A DNA stretch of 64,000 nucleotides from Gemmatales bacterium. GTDB taxonomy: Bacteria > Planctomycetota > Planctomycetia > Gemmatales > Gemmataceae. The first letter of the stretch is position 1, and every line of letters begins with the position of its first letter. Below are positions 17,762 to 26,918 of this stretch, one piece after another. The notes under the pieces were generated by a model, which saw only the letters and a program-made list of their open reading frames with translations, was not told the origin of the DNA and ran no database searches. The stretch covers positions 1 to 64,000 of the forward strand of contig BPJP01000010.1 of the NCBI GenBank assembly GCA_026004675.1, read 5' to 3'. Made by a program: the position numbers and the translations under genes.

Positions 17762-18598
17762 ATGGCCGACATCTCGATTGCAGATTTGAAAACCAAGGCG
17801 AAAATCATTCGCAAGGAAATCATTACGAGCACCACGGCGGCCGGCTCCGGTCACCCGACCAGTTCGTTGTCGGCGGTCGAAATCGCCACGGCCCTCTTTT
17901 TTGGCGGCATGATGCGCTACGACGCCAAGAAACCCGATTGGCCCGACCGTGACCGCTTTATTCTCAGCAAGGGGCATGCTGCGCCGCTGCTGTATGCGGT
18001 TCTGGCGGAGGCAGGCTACTTTTCCGCCGATCAGTTGCCGACGTTGCGAAAGCTGGGGAGTCCGCTCGAGGGGCACCCCAACATGCGGCGCTTGCCAGGC
18101 GTAGAAGCATCGACCGGTTCTTTAGGGCAGGGATTATCTATCGGCATCGGCCATGCCTTGGCAGCCAAGATGGACAAAAAGGACTATCGCGTTTATGTCC
18201 TGCTCGGCGACGGCGAAACCGACGAAGGCCAGGTATGGGAAGCAGCCATGTCGGCGAAAAAATACCAACTCGACAACCTCGTCGCCATCGTCGATCAGAA
18301 CGGCTACCAGCAAACGGGACCGACAGCCGAAGTTCTCGATCTCCGGCCTCAGGGACCGCGCTGGGAAGCGTTTGGCTGGTTCGCTCAGGAAATCAACGGC
18401 CACGATCTCGAAGCCGTCCTCAACGCATTCGAGAAAGCCGCCCAGACCAAAGGCAGACCGAGTGTCATTTTGGCGAACACCGTCAAGGGGTATCCCTTGC
18501 AAGACTTGCTGAAAGCCGATCCCAACCATCACGGCAAACCCTTGAAAGCAGACGAAGCCGAGAAGGCACTGGCCTTGTTGGACCAGATGGTGACATGA
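17762..18598 (+). CDS. Transketolase, N-terminal (TPP-binding) subunit
   Basis: A 278-residue protein equal to the N-terminal half of transketolase. It has SGHPTSSLSAVEIATALFF, SKGHAAPLLYAVLAEAGYF, EASTGSLGQGLSIGIGHALA, the TPP/Mg motif GDGETDEGQVWEAA and VDQNGYQQTG. A strong ribosome site (GGGAGGTGAT) sits directly before ATG 17762. In split transketolases the C-terminal pyrimidine-binding subunit is normally the next gene; here the next gene is an unrelated convergent ATPase. The partner must therefore be elsewhere if the enzyme works in the pentose phosphate pathway. Confidence 0.92.
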   Translation: MADISIADLKTKAKIIRKEIITSTTAAGSGHPTSSLSAVEIATALFFGGMMRYDAKKPDWPDRDRFILSKGHAAPLLYAVLAEAGYFSADQLPTLRKLGSPLEGHPNMRRLPGVEASTGSLGQGLSIGIGHALAAKMDKKDYRVYVLLGDGETDEGQVWEAAMSAKKYQLDNLVAIVDQNGYQQTGPTAEVLDLRPQGPRWEAFGWFAQEINGHDLEAVLNAFEKAAQTKGRPSVILANTVKGYPLQDLLKADPNHHGKPLKADEAEKALALLDQMVT

Positions 18599-18750
18599 TG
18601 CTGCTGTAAACGAGATAGAGTTGGGATGGCGGGTGCGGTCGTCGGGCTAGACGAGGCCGACAAGTTTTTCGGCGTATCTGGAGAAAGTTCCGGTGGGAAC
18701 CCGGTGAATCGAAGGCATTTTGGTCGAGCGGCAAAAGCTTTTTAGGCAGT

Positions 18751-20223
18751 TCAATTGGCTTTATCGGGCGTATCACCGGCAACCTCGAGACCGTCGGGAT
18801 CGAAAGTAATTCTGCGAATGCTTCGTTTGTCGTCGACAGGGACGAGGAGATCTTTCTGGATTACATCAAGTTCTTTCGTCGCTTCTCCCTCCCAAAAAAC
18901 TTCTTCGTGAACCTGGTTAACAGTTCCGCGAAAACGGACATAGGCGCCGTAATCAATAGTGAATAAATCGTGCAGGATGCCGGGGCGGTCTGCGTGCGAA
19001 TAGGTACCGTTCAAACGATGGAGCACGCGTTCGTTTAACAGACGGCCCAGCAAGGGATGCTCTGCTTTACTCGACTCGACCAGGAAGGTTCGTGACTTAT
19101 AGTTCTTGAGAATGCTGTTCAACAGGAATTCGAGAGTTTTTTTGGCCTCCGGCTCGGTATTGATGGTTGCAGCTTTTTCCGTGTCGTACCAGGATGCGGC
19201 AGCTCGGACGATATTGGGAATGCTGATTGAACGCGAATCAGACGAGTGGCGGAATTCGTCCCAATAGGCCCTTCCGAAAATACACAAGAAATCCCGACAG
19301 TTGCCTTCCGCAGCACGCACCAGTTCGATGAAGGTACGCTGTTGCGTAAAAAGGGATTCAACCGTCCGACGTTTTTCCTCTCGCGAGGCGGAAAGCTTCC
19401 AGCCTAATTCGACACCGAGGTGGTTGTACAGCAGCTGGGCAAAGAAATCGACGACGAAATCTCGTTTTTCGTCGTAAATGAGATAACGATCCATGTCGAT
19501 CACATCCGGGATATCAGCACCGCGCTCGAGACCGATAATGTCGCTGTTTTGCCGAACGGAAAACTGGCATTGGTAGTTGACAGCGAGAATCTTTACGGAA
19601 ATCTGCGGCACCGCCAGGATCGAACGTTTCAAATACTCGGCGAAATGGGGTTGACTGGAAAAAGGCACCTGTGCCCATTCATCAAGTACGATGTAAAGCC
19701 GATGCCCGCCGATCCCGGCGATGACATCTTCGAGAATTGTTCCAATTTGCCGATAATTGAAACGCGACTCGCCGCCATTGGCGTTTTCGAGTAAAGGAAC
19801 AAGACCGTCGACCAACCGGCTAATAAGCGAGTGCTCCTTCCCAGCGGGAGGTAATTCCAAACGGACAACCTTGTCGAGCAGTTCTGTGCCGATCTGGTTT
19901 AAAAAGGAAACGAAGTATTTCTTTGCGATGATTTCGGGAGCCAAACCCAATCCGCTGTAGCCGCTGGCTAGGCGGGTGCAATCGACGTAAAACACAAGCT
20001 CCCCATGCTCGGCGGCATCGTTTTCGAACACGCGCAGCAAATGCGTCTTTCCCGTTCCGCGCCGTCCAAGGACGAGTTGCGAGTTGGAAGTACGCACGCG
20101 GTCGAACAGATCGGTGCGAACAAACACGTCGCCAAGACGCTGCCAGTCGGCCTGCTTTTCCGCGCGTAACTCTATCCGTGCAACGGCCTGGCGAAACTGC
20201 GGTGTGGAAAGGAGATGCGACAT
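18751..20223 (-). CDS. Orphan AAA/ORC-type P-loop ATPase
   Basis: About 490 residues. Walker A is GRRGTGKT (53-60) and Walker B is LYIVLDEW, with sensor-like LAVNYQ. After the ATPase core (about 35-330) comes a helical region and a C-terminal winged-helix-like part (HRLNGTYSHADRPGILHDLFTIDYG). The layout resembles the bacterial ORC-CDC6-like/STAND-related ATPases seen alone or in accessory regions. The start is uncertain: ATG 20223 gives MSHLLSTPQF, and ATG 20238 is five codons upstream. There is no partner in an operon. The gene stands alone between a metabolic gene and a repeat-bearing intergenic region. Function is unknown. Confidence 0.7.
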   Translation of the reverse strand: MSHLLSTPQFRQAVARIELRAEKQADWQRLGDVFVRTDLFDRVRTSNSQLVLGRRGTGKTHLLRVFENDAAEHGELVFYVDCTRLASGYSGLGLAPEIIAKKYFVSFLNQIGTELLDKVVRLELPPAGKEHSLISRLVDGLVPLLENANGGESRFNYRQIGTILEDVIAGIGGHRLYIVLDEWAQVPFSSQPHFAEYLKRSILAVPQISVKILAVNYQCQFSVRQNSDIIGLERGADIPDVIDMDRYLIYDEKRDFVVDFFAQLLYNHLGVELGWKLSASREEKRRTVESLFTQQRTFIELVRAAEGNCRDFLCIFGRAYWDEFRHSSDSRSISIPNIVRAAASWYDTEKAATINTEPEAKKTLEFLLNSILKNYKSRTFLVESSKAEHPLLGRLLNERVLHRLNGTYSHADRPGILHDLFTIDYGAYVRFRGTVNQVHEEVFWEGEATKELDVIQKDLLVPVDDKRSIRRITFDPDGLEVAGDTPDKAN

Positions 20224-20238
20224 GGCCCATGCTGCCAT

Positions 20239-20768
20239 ACGATGAATCCATCGCTTTGATAGAACTAATACTACCGCTTGCGAGCAAGGAAGACAATTGA
20301 TCTGGCAGCACACCCGCCGCCACGGCTTCTCCACTGAACATCTTCATACAGCTTTAATGCCCCCCGTTGCACAGAAGAAACAACAACGTTTTCGACCAGG
20401 CAGCATTGCCAGTATTTCAGCAGAAGTGCCTTTTGGAAAATCGAAGCGTCGTTTTGGTGCGCGCTGGGGCGCAGTTGGCATGGTTGCGGTAATCATCAGC
20501 TATCTTGTGCAGCTTATCTCCACCGTCAACTGACGGTGATTTCAACGAGCAGCGAGGCGTCAGCGCGATCAGCGGACCGTCAACTGACGGTGATTTTGAA
20601 GTGGTGAGGAGGAGCCTCGAAGCAATGGGTTCGGAGGCAGAGTCTGGGGACCAGCCTCACCGTGGCTTCTTCTGCGATCCTGCAGTTCGCCTTGCGTAAA
20701 TTTCGTCAATCCTTACAATCCCTCTAAATTTCCAGTCTCGAACTCGCGACCCAAGGGAGGGCCTTTCG
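20239..20768. other. 530-base intergenic region with two palindromic repeats
   Basis: I see no convincing gene here. The region lies between the divergent ATPase and cysK genes and contains two copies of the palindromic repeat (20522-20591). A possible cysK promoter is TTGCGT (20692-20697), 16 bases, TACAAT (20714-20719); its -35 is weak. Confidence 0.6.
20522..20591. repeat. Two copies of a 54-bp palindromic repeat unit
   Basis: ACCGTCAACTGACGGT occurs at 20522-20537 and again at 20576-20591, exactly 54 bases apart. Each has 7-base arms (ACCGTCA/TGACGGT) and a 2-base centre, followed by GATTT. The spacer between them (CAACGAGCAGCGAGGCGTCAGCG...) is closely similar to spacers in the cluster at 50057-50345, so the two loci share one repeat family. 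Confidence 0.85.
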
Positions 20769-21734
20769 ATGGCGTTTCCACAACCTTTTCGCGGCAAAAT
20801 CTACGACGATATTACGCAAACGATCGGCAATACACCCCTCGTCCGGTTGCGTCGCGTGACGGCCGGCGCCAAAGCCGACGTCGTCGCCAAGCTGGAAAGT
20901 TTCAATCCCGTATGGTCGGTCAAAGACCGTATCGGTGTGGCCATGATCGACGCCGCCGAAAAGGAAGGCAAAATCAACAAGGACACGACCATCATCGAAC
21001 CGACAAGCGGTAACACGGGCATTGGCCTGGCCTTCACGTGCGCCGCTCGCGGTTACAAGCTCATTGTGACGATGCCCGAGACCATGAGCCTCGAGCGCCG
21101 CAGGCTTCTCAAGGCGTTTGGCGCCGAGATCGTTCTCACACCGGGTGACAAGGGGATGTCCGGTGCGGTGGCCAAAGCGGAGGAATTGGCGAAATCGACG
21201 CCCAACTCGTTTATGCCACAGCAATTCAAGAACCCGGCCAACCCTGAGATCCACCGACGAACGACCGCGGAGGAAATCTGGAACGACACCAGTGGTAAAG
21301 TGGACATCCTGGTCTCTGGCGTCGGCACGGGCGGCACCATAACCGGCGTCAGCGAAGTGATCAAGAAGCGCAAGCCGGAATTCAAGGCCATCGCCGTCGA
21401 ACCGGTGAACAGTCCGGTCATTACGCAAAAGATGCAAGGACAGGAATTGAAGCCTGGGAAGCACAAGATTCAGGGCATCGGTGCTGGTTTCATTCCAGAT
21501 GTCCTCAATATCGAGGTCATCGATGAGGTGTTCAAAGTGTCCGACGACGATGCGTTCGAGATGGCCCGGCGGATGGTTCGCGAGGAGGGGCTATTGTGCG
21601 GCATCAGTTCCGGTGCGGCCGCCCATGCCGCTGTCGAGATTGCCAAACGCCCGGAAAATGAAGGCAAGCTGATCGTCGTTGTCCTCCCGGATTTGGGAGA
21701 GCGCTACCTGAGCACTGCCCTCTATCCTGAATAA
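20769..21734 (+). CDS. cysK: Cysteine synthase A (O-acetylserine sulfhydrylase)
   Basis: A 321-residue PLP enzyme that makes cysteine from O-acetylserine and sulfide. It begins IYDDITQTIGNTPLVRL and has the PLP lysine motif SVKDRI in FNPVWSVKDRIG, the substrate loop EPTSGNTGIGLA, the phosphate-binding GVGTGGTITGVSEV and the C-terminal GISSGAA. Length and start match the family. GGGAGGG lies about 7 bases before ATG 20769. The annotation as CysK rather than CysM rests on the overall pattern. The cysteine desulfurase gene at 42017 is a downstream user of cysteine but is not linked. Confidence 0.94.
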   Translation: MAFPQPFRGKIYDDITQTIGNTPLVRLRRVTAGAKADVVAKLESFNPVWSVKDRIGVAMIDAAEKEGKINKDTTIIEPTSGNTGIGLAFTCAARGYKLIVTMPETMSLERRRLLKAFGAEIVLTPGDKGMSGAVAKAEELAKSTPNSFMPQQFKNPANPEIHRRTTAEEIWNDTSGKVDILVSGVGTGGTITGVSEVIKKRKPEFKAIAVEPVNSPVITQKMQGQELKPGKHKIQGIGAGFIPDVLNIEVIDEVFKVSDDDAFEMARRMVREEGLLCGISSGAAAHAAVEIAKRPENEGKLIVVVLPDLGERYLSTALYPE

Positions 21735-21814
21735 ATCAACCTTGTCGAAGCGCGCGAGCGGGTGCAAGAGGCCGCTGGGTCTGTTCGCGCTCACCTTTCG
21801 GATTTCCTGCCGCC

Positions 21815-22900
21815 ATGAATCATTTTGCCGAACGCCAACGCCGGCTGTTGCAGAAACTCAAGAAGCAACAAGTCGACGTGCTGCTGGTCACGAACCCGGT
21901 AAACGTGACGTATTTGACTGGATTCAGCGGCGATAGCAGTTACCTGTTCGTTGGCGCGAAGAAGACGATCCTGGTTAGCGATTTTCGCTTCACGCAACAG
22001 CTGGCGGAAGAATGTCCGGACCTGGAGACCTACATTCGGCCGCACAATCAAACGCTGTTGCAGGCCACAGCCGCCACGCTGAAAAAGCTCAAGTGTCAGA
22101 CAGTCGGGTTTGAAAGCGATCATCTAACCGTAGCTGATTTCGAAAGCCTTCGCGAGCAAGCGCCGCCGGTCGATTGGAAAGGGTGTCCCGGGCTAGTGCG
22201 CGATTTGCGAACGATCAAAGACGCCGATGAAATTCGGCAGATTCGCCAGGCGGTGCACGTTGCCGAGCGTGCGTTCCGCATGTTTCATGCTATGGTCCGT
22301 CTGGGTGACAGCGAGAAGGAATTGTGCGACGCGCTGGAAACCTACATACGTCGAGCCGGGGGGAGATGTTCGAGCTTTCCCATCATTGTGGCAGCTGGGC
22401 ATCGTGCGGCCCTGGCGCACGCGCCGCCGACCGGCCAGCGACTCGAGGAAGCAGGGTTGCTTCTGGTGGACTGGGGTGCCGATGTCGGGATGTACAAGAG
22501 CGACTTGACGCGTGTTTTTGCCGTCCATAAAATCTCGCCGAAACTCAGGGATGTGCATAGAGTTGTGGTGGAAGCCCAGCACCGGGCCATCCGGTCCATT
22601 CGCGCCGGTGTCCGTGCGAGAGATGTCGATGCCGAAGCTCGGTCGTACATTGCCGATCAGGGCTTCGGCAAGTTTTTTGGTCACGGGCTGGGGCATGGCA
22701 TTGGGCTGGAAATTCATGAAGCGCCCAGTATTCGGCAAAACTCCGACGACATCTTGCAACCCGGAATGGTCATCACCATCGAGCCGGGCATTTATCTGCC
22801 GGGATGGGGCGGCGTTCGGATCGAGGACGACGTGCTTGTTACGAAGGATGGCTGCGAGATTCTCACTCAAGTGAATAAAGAGCTGGAGATTCTTTGCTAG
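21815..22900 (+). CDS. M24 Xaa-Pro aminopeptidase
   Basis: A 361-residue creatinase/aminopeptidase P-type enzyme that removes N-terminal residues before proline. The N-terminal creatinase domain (1-130) includes NVTYLTGFSGDSSYLFV. The pita-bread domain carries the dimetal ligands in LVDWGADVGMYKSDLTRVF, GHGLGHGIGLEIHEAP, ITIEPGIYLP and GGVRIEDDVLV. It starts at ATG 21815 and follows cysK by 80 bases in the same direction, and accB follows, as often seen for M24 peptidase next to accB/efp in bacteria. Cytoplasmic, no signal peptide. Confidence 0.93.
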   Translation: MNHFAERQRRLLQKLKKQQVDVLLVTNPVNVTYLTGFSGDSSYLFVGAKKTILVSDFRFTQQLAEECPDLETYIRPHNQTLLQATAATLKKLKCQTVGFESDHLTVADFESLREQAPPVDWKGCPGLVRDLRTIKDADEIRQIRQAVHVAERAFRMFHAMVRLGDSEKELCDALETYIRRAGGRCSSFPIIVAAGHRAALAHAPPTGQRLEEAGLLLVDWGADVGMYKSDLTRVFAVHKISPKLRDVHRVVVEAQHRAIRSIRAGVRARDVDAEARSYIADQGFGKFFGHGLGHGIGLEIHEAPSIRQNSDDILQPGMVITIEPGIYLPGWGGVRIEDDVLVTKDGCEILTQVNKELEILC

Positions 22901-22987
22901 GTTGATCGTGCAACAAAGACTCGGGCTTTCCTGCGGACAAGGTGAGCCTGATCCAAGCGATAAAGTCATAGTTTGAAGGAAAATGCG

Positions 22988-23479
22988 GTGGCCGAGAAAA
23001 ATTCCAGACCGTTCGATGTCTCAACGATCAAAGCCCTGGTTTCCCTCATGCACCGCCACGAATTGACGGAAATCGATTTGCGGGAGGGGGAAATGCGAAT
23101 TCGATTGCGGCGTGGCCCGACCGGCGCTTTGCAGGTCGCCACCGCAGCGCCTGCATTGCCAGCGCCGGTGCCGGTCCCGGAGTCGGCGACGGTTTCGACG
23201 CCGCCGCCCAAGACGGAGGAAGCCCCGAAAAAAGAGCTACTTACGATCAAAAGCCCGACACCCGGCACGTTTTATGCTTCACCGAATCCCGATGCGGAAC
23301 CGTTCGTTCGCGTCGGCTCGCGGGTGGAGCCGAACACCGTCGTCTGCATCATCGAAGCGATGAAAATTTTCAACGAAATCACTGCTGATTGCAGCGGTGT
23401 TATCAAGGAAGTACTGGTCGAAAACCAGCAACCCGTCGAGTTTGGCCAGGTTCTGTTCACTGTGGATCCCAACGGATGA
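22988..23479 (+). CDS. accB: Biotin carboxyl carrier protein of acetyl-CoA carboxylase
   Basis: About 163 residues. The N-terminal helical region (DVSTIKALVSLMHRHELTEI) leads to an Ala/Pro-rich flexible linker and a C-terminal biotinyl domain with the CIIEAMKIFNEI motif, whose lysine receives biotin. It carries CO2 between biotin carboxylase and carboxyltransferase in fatty acid synthesis. GTG 22988 lies 7 bases after AAGGA and is preferred to the TTG at 22973. It is preceded by M24 peptidase, a known arrangement, but accC does not follow; instead tpiA overlaps the stop by four bases. Confidence 0.93.
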   Translation: MAEKNSRPFDVSTIKALVSLMHRHELTEIDLREGEMRIRLRRGPTGALQVATAAPALPAPVPVPESATVSTPPPKTEEAPKKELLTIKSPTPGTFYASPNPDAEPFVRVGSRVEPNTVVCIIEAMKIFNEITADCSGVIKEVLVENQQPVEFGQVLFTVDPNG

Positions 23480-24249
23480 GAAAGTTGTTTGTCGCTGGGA
23501 ACTGGAAGATGTTTACGACCCTGTCGTCGGCTCGGCAGCTGGCGCAGGGCATCGTAGACGGCTTCGGCGAAAATGAAAAAGTCCTTGTAGGCGTGTTCCC
23601 GCCTTTCCCGTACTTGCTTGCCGTCGCGGAGATTGTGCGCGGCAAAACCATCGTTCTCGGCGGGCAGAATCTCTATCCTGCCGCTGAAGGCGCTTTCACG
23701 GGCGAAGTCAGTCCCACCATGCTTCTCGATTGCGGTTGCCAATATGTCATCCTGGGGCATAGCGAACGAAGGCACAAGATCGGCGAATCCGATGCGTTCA
23801 TCAATCAGAAAGTTCACACCGCTTTAAATGCCGGTCTCAAGGTCATTTTTTGCATCGGTGAGAAACTTGAAGAACGAGATGCCCAAAAAACCAATCAGGT
23901 TTTGGAACGCCAGCTCACGACTGGTTTGGCCGGTTTGACCCAGGAACAAGTGGCGAGCGTGGTTATTGCCTATGAACCGGTCTGGGCCATCGGCACCGGC
24001 AAGAATGCGACTCCCGAAGAAGCGGAACAGGCTCACACGTTCATTCGCGGCCAGATCGGCCAGATGTTTGGATCAGCCAACGCCGAGTCCGTCGTGATCC
24101 AGTACGGCGGCAGCGTCAACCCAAACAATGCCGAGTCCCTCCTGGCCCAGCCGAATGTCGATGGCGTGCTTGTGGGCGGCGCCAGCCTGAAGGTCGATCA
24201 GTTCTCGGCCATCATTGAAGCCGGCATGCGAGTCGCCTCCGCATCGTGA
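23476..24249 (+). CDS. tpiA: Triosephosphate isomerase
   Basis: A 257-residue TIM barrel interconverting dihydroxyacetone phosphate and glyceraldehyde 3-phosphate in glycolysis. Catalytic signatures are complete: FVAGNWKM (Lys), VILGHSERR (His), AYEPVWAIGTGKNATPEEA (Glu and loop 6) and YGGSVNP with GVLVGGASL for phosphate binding. ATG 23476 overlaps the accB stop (ATGA), so translation is coupled. Length is normal. Confidence 0.96.
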   Translation: MRKLFVAGNWKMFTTLSSARQLAQGIVDGFGENEKVLVGVFPPFPYLLAVAEIVRGKTIVLGGQNLYPAAEGAFTGEVSPTMLLDCGCQYVILGHSERRHKIGESDAFINQKVHTALNAGLKVIFCIGEKLEERDAQKTNQVLERQLTTGLAGLTQEQVASVVIAYEPVWAIGTGKNATPEEAEQAHTFIRGQIGQMFGSANAESVVIQYGGSVNPNNAESLLAQPNVDGVLVGGASLKVDQFSAIIEAGMRVASAS

Positions 24250-24292
24250 GAACGAGTACCCATAGCCAAACCGGATGCCCGTCCAGTCGGCA

Positions 24293-25336
24293 TCAACCCT
24301 CAAGCACCTTGAGAATATTGGCTGCTTGAACAGGTCGAATGATGCCTTTTTCGGTGATGATGGCAGTGATCAGTTCTGCTGGGGTCACATCGAAGGCGGG
24401 ATTGTAAACCTTGATGTTGGTGGGCGCGGTCTGCTTGCCGAAGCCGAACGTGATTTCTTCGGGCATGCGCTCTTCGATCGGAATATCGACACCCGATGCC
24501 CGTGAGAGGTCGAAGGTGCTGGAAGGCGCAGCGACGTAGAAAGGAATGCCATGCGCTTTCGCCAAAAGGGCGACACCATAGGTGCCGATTTTGTTGGCGG
24601 TGTCGCCATTGGCAGCGATGCGGTCGGCGCCGACGATCACGAGATCGACTTTTTTTTCTTTCATGACCTGGGCTGCCATGTTGTCGCAAATCACAGTGAC
24701 ATCGATGTTGTGCTGTGCCAGTTCCCAGGCTGTCAGCCTCGCGCCTTGCAGGAGCGGTCTGGTTTCGTCGGCAAAAACGCGAAAATGTCGGCCTTTTTCC
24801 GCTGCCACGTAAAGGATGGAAAGTGCCGTACCATAGCCGCTCGTCGCCAGGGCGCCGGCGTTGCAATGCGTCAAAACGCCGCTCCCTTCAGCGACGAGGT
24901 CCGCTCCAAACAGGCCGATGCGACGGCACATCTCTTGGTCTTCTTTCTGGATGGCCAGTGCTTCCTGCCAGAGGCGTTCGAGGCTCTGGTTGTCGGGCTG
25001 CGACGCGCATTTTTCCATGCGTTCCAGCGCCCAAAACAAGTTGACGGCAGTCGGCCGGCTGGTACGCAAGTAATCCGTCACTTCGTGCAACCGCTCCGAA
25101 AACCTCTCTGGCGGCGTATTCTGCAAACCCAAGACCACTCCCATCGCCGCCGCCACCCCGATCGCGGGAGCGCCACGAACGCGAAGTACGCGAATCGCTT
25201 CCCAAATGTCTTGCACGGTGCGGCAATCGCGATACACCAATTCGATCGGCAACCTGGTTTGATCGAGAAGACGCACAAAACCGTTGGCGTCTCCGATCCA
25301 AGTAATCGTCGCCGGCGTCATTGCATTGTCGGACAT
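24293..25336 (-). CDS. mtnA: S-methyl-5-thioribose-1-phosphate isomerase
   Basis: A 347-residue enzyme of the methionine salvage pathway that isomerises methylthioribose 1-phosphate to the ribulose form. The family motifs RVRGAPAIGVAAAMGV, THCNAGALATSGYGTAL (catalytic Cys) and VIVGADRIAANGDTANKIGTYG (catalytic Asp) are present, ending in YNPAFDVTP. It is related to eIF2B-alpha-like proteins, but the Cys/Asp pair favours MtnA. It converges with tpiA and lies downstream of the homoserine dehydrogenase gene (gap 71 bases) in the same direction, grouping two methionine-related steps. Confidence 0.94.
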   Translation of the reverse strand: MSDNAMTPATITWIGDANGFVRLLDQTRLPIELVYRDCRTVQDIWEAIRVLRVRGAPAIGVAAAMGVVLGLQNTPPERFSERLHEVTDYLRTSRPTAVNLFWALERMEKCASQPDNQSLERLWQEALAIQKEDQEMCRRIGLFGADLVAEGSGVLTHCNAGALATSGYGTALSILYVAAEKGRHFRVFADETRPLLQGARLTAWELAQHNIDVTVICDNMAAQVMKEKKVDLVIVGADRIAANGDTANKIGTYGVALLAKAHGIPFYVAAPSSTFDLSRASGVDIPIEERMPEEITFGFGKQTAPTNIKVYNPAFDVTPAELITAIITEKGIIRPVQAANILKVLEG

Positions 25337-25407
25337 CGATTTTTCCAGCCAAAAGCCTGCGAGTAAACGTGCTTGACGTCTTGTAAAGGAGTATCACCTT
25401 GTCCCGT

Positions 25408-26709
25408 TCAATCCGCGACGGGGTAGTACGCGATCGTTTCGCGAAGGAACGGCAGATCGGCCAGATCAGCGACAGCGGCGCGAAAATCGGCCGTCGATGC
25501 TGTGTGGGTCATGATGACCAATGGCACGATATCCCCCTCGTGATCTTCCAAGGCTTCGTGCTGGATCAGCGAGGTGATGCTGATTCGATAGTTCGCCAGC
25601 ACCGTGCAAATCTGTGCCAATACGCCGGGGCGATCCTCGACGAACATGCGCAGATAGAAGCGACTACGTACAGTCGACGACGGCTGCAATTCGATATTGC
25701 CCCCGTTGCCACACCATAGCCGCAAGGAACGAAAGGTATTATGGGCGCGGCCGACAGCCATGTCGATCAAATCCGCTACGACTGCGGAAGCGGTCGGCAT
25801 TTGGCCGGCACCGCGACCATAAAACAGCGTGTCTCCAACGACATCGCCAACCAGATGGATGGCATTATACGGTCCCCGCACCAGAGCCAGCGGATCGTGT
25901 TTACGCAGCAAAACAGGCGAGACATGCAGTGCCAACTTTCGGCCGCTGAGCCAGGCTTCGGCTAGAAGCTTGATGGTATAGCCCAGTTCCCGAGCGTACT
26001 GGATGTCGATCGAATCGATTTCCGCGATGCCTCGACGTTCAAAGCTGTCGAGCCGGGCATTCACGCCGAAGGCGATTTGCGCCAAGATGGCAAGTTTCTG
26101 TGCGGCGTCCGTGCCGTCGACATCGAGAGTGGGGTCAGCTTCGGCATAGCCCAGTCGTTGGGCTTCGGCGAGAGCGTCCCGATACGGCAAATTCTCTTCG
26201 CTCATGCCGGTGAGAATGAAATTGCTGGTTCCGTTCAAAATAGCCTGGACGGCAGTGATCTGATTGGCAGCCAGGCTTTGCGTCAAAGCGGTGATGATTG
26301 GAACACCGCCGGCGACACTGGCCTCGAAGGCGATGGCTCGTCCGAAGCGGCGACCGGCGTCGAAAAGCTCGGCACCGTGTTCGGCTAACAGGGCCTTATT
26401 GGCGGTGACGATGTCTTTGCCGGCTTCGAGCAGTTCCAGCACCGCTCGGCGGGGCCAATCGACGCCCCCTGCCAATTCCGCAACAACCTGAATGTTCGGG
26501 TCGGTCTTCAAATCTTCCAGACGGGTGGTAACGAGGCCGGGAGGTAATTCGACTTGACGCCGTTTCGCCGGATCCCGTACCAGGACGCGTCTCAATTGCA
26601 ATTTCTTTCCAGTGCGCGCGGTCAAGCGCTCCGTATGTTCGAGCAAAATGCGTGCGACGCCGCTGCCGACGGTGCCGCAGCCGATCAAACCGATGCCGTA
26701 GGTTTCCAT
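25408..26709 (-). CDS. hom: Homoserine dehydrogenase with ACT domain
   Basis: A 433-residue enzyme that reduces aspartate semialdehyde to homoserine, the branch to threonine and methionine. The N-terminal Rossmann motif is GIGLIGCGTVGSGVARIL. The catalytic core has NKALLAEHG, EASVAGGVPII and GYAEADPTLDVDGTDAAQKL. The C-terminal ACT domain (about 350-433, YLRMFVEDRPGVLAQIC) likely gives end-product feedback. ATG 26709 starts just before the Rossmann strand; the longer frame from 26820 is low-complexity and rejected. It lies 71 bases upstream of mtnA. Confidence 0.93.
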   Translation of the reverse strand: METYGIGLIGCGTVGSGVARILLEHTERLTARTGKKLQLRRVLVRDPAKRRQVELPPGLVTTRLEDLKTDPNIQVVAELAGGVDWPRRAVLELLEAGKDIVTANKALLAEHGAELFDAGRRFGRAIAFEASVAGGVPIITALTQSLAANQITAVQAILNGTSNFILTGMSEENLPYRDALAEAQRLGYAEADPTLDVDGTDAAQKLAILAQIAFGVNARLDSFERRGIAEIDSIDIQYARELGYTIKLLAEAWLSGRKLALHVSPVLLRKHDPLALVRGPYNAIHLVGDVVGDTLFYGRGAGQMPTASAVVADLIDMAVGRAHNTFRSLRLWCGNGGNIELQPSSTVRSRFYLRMFVEDRPGVLAQICTVLANYRISITSLIQHEALEDHEGDIVPLVIMTHTASTADFRAAVADLADLPFLRETIAYYPVAD

Positions 26710-26918
26710 AACTATCAGAATAGCGACCAGCGCCCAAGCGTCACGATGTTTGCCGGAGATGGGAGGCGATCGCTGCGAGGATGCCGGACTGGGTGATTCT
26801 TCCAGAACGCTATTCGTCAACGCCCTCGGCGGCAGATATGATGATGAATGAGGTGCGAAAAAGTTCGTCTACATGAATAGGAAAGCGGCATTCGCTCAAC
26901 CATTGCGACCAATTAGCT

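Noticed and set aside
24551..25366. Plus-strand frame of 271 codons
   Set aside because: It is the complement of mtnA, which has complete catalytic motifs.
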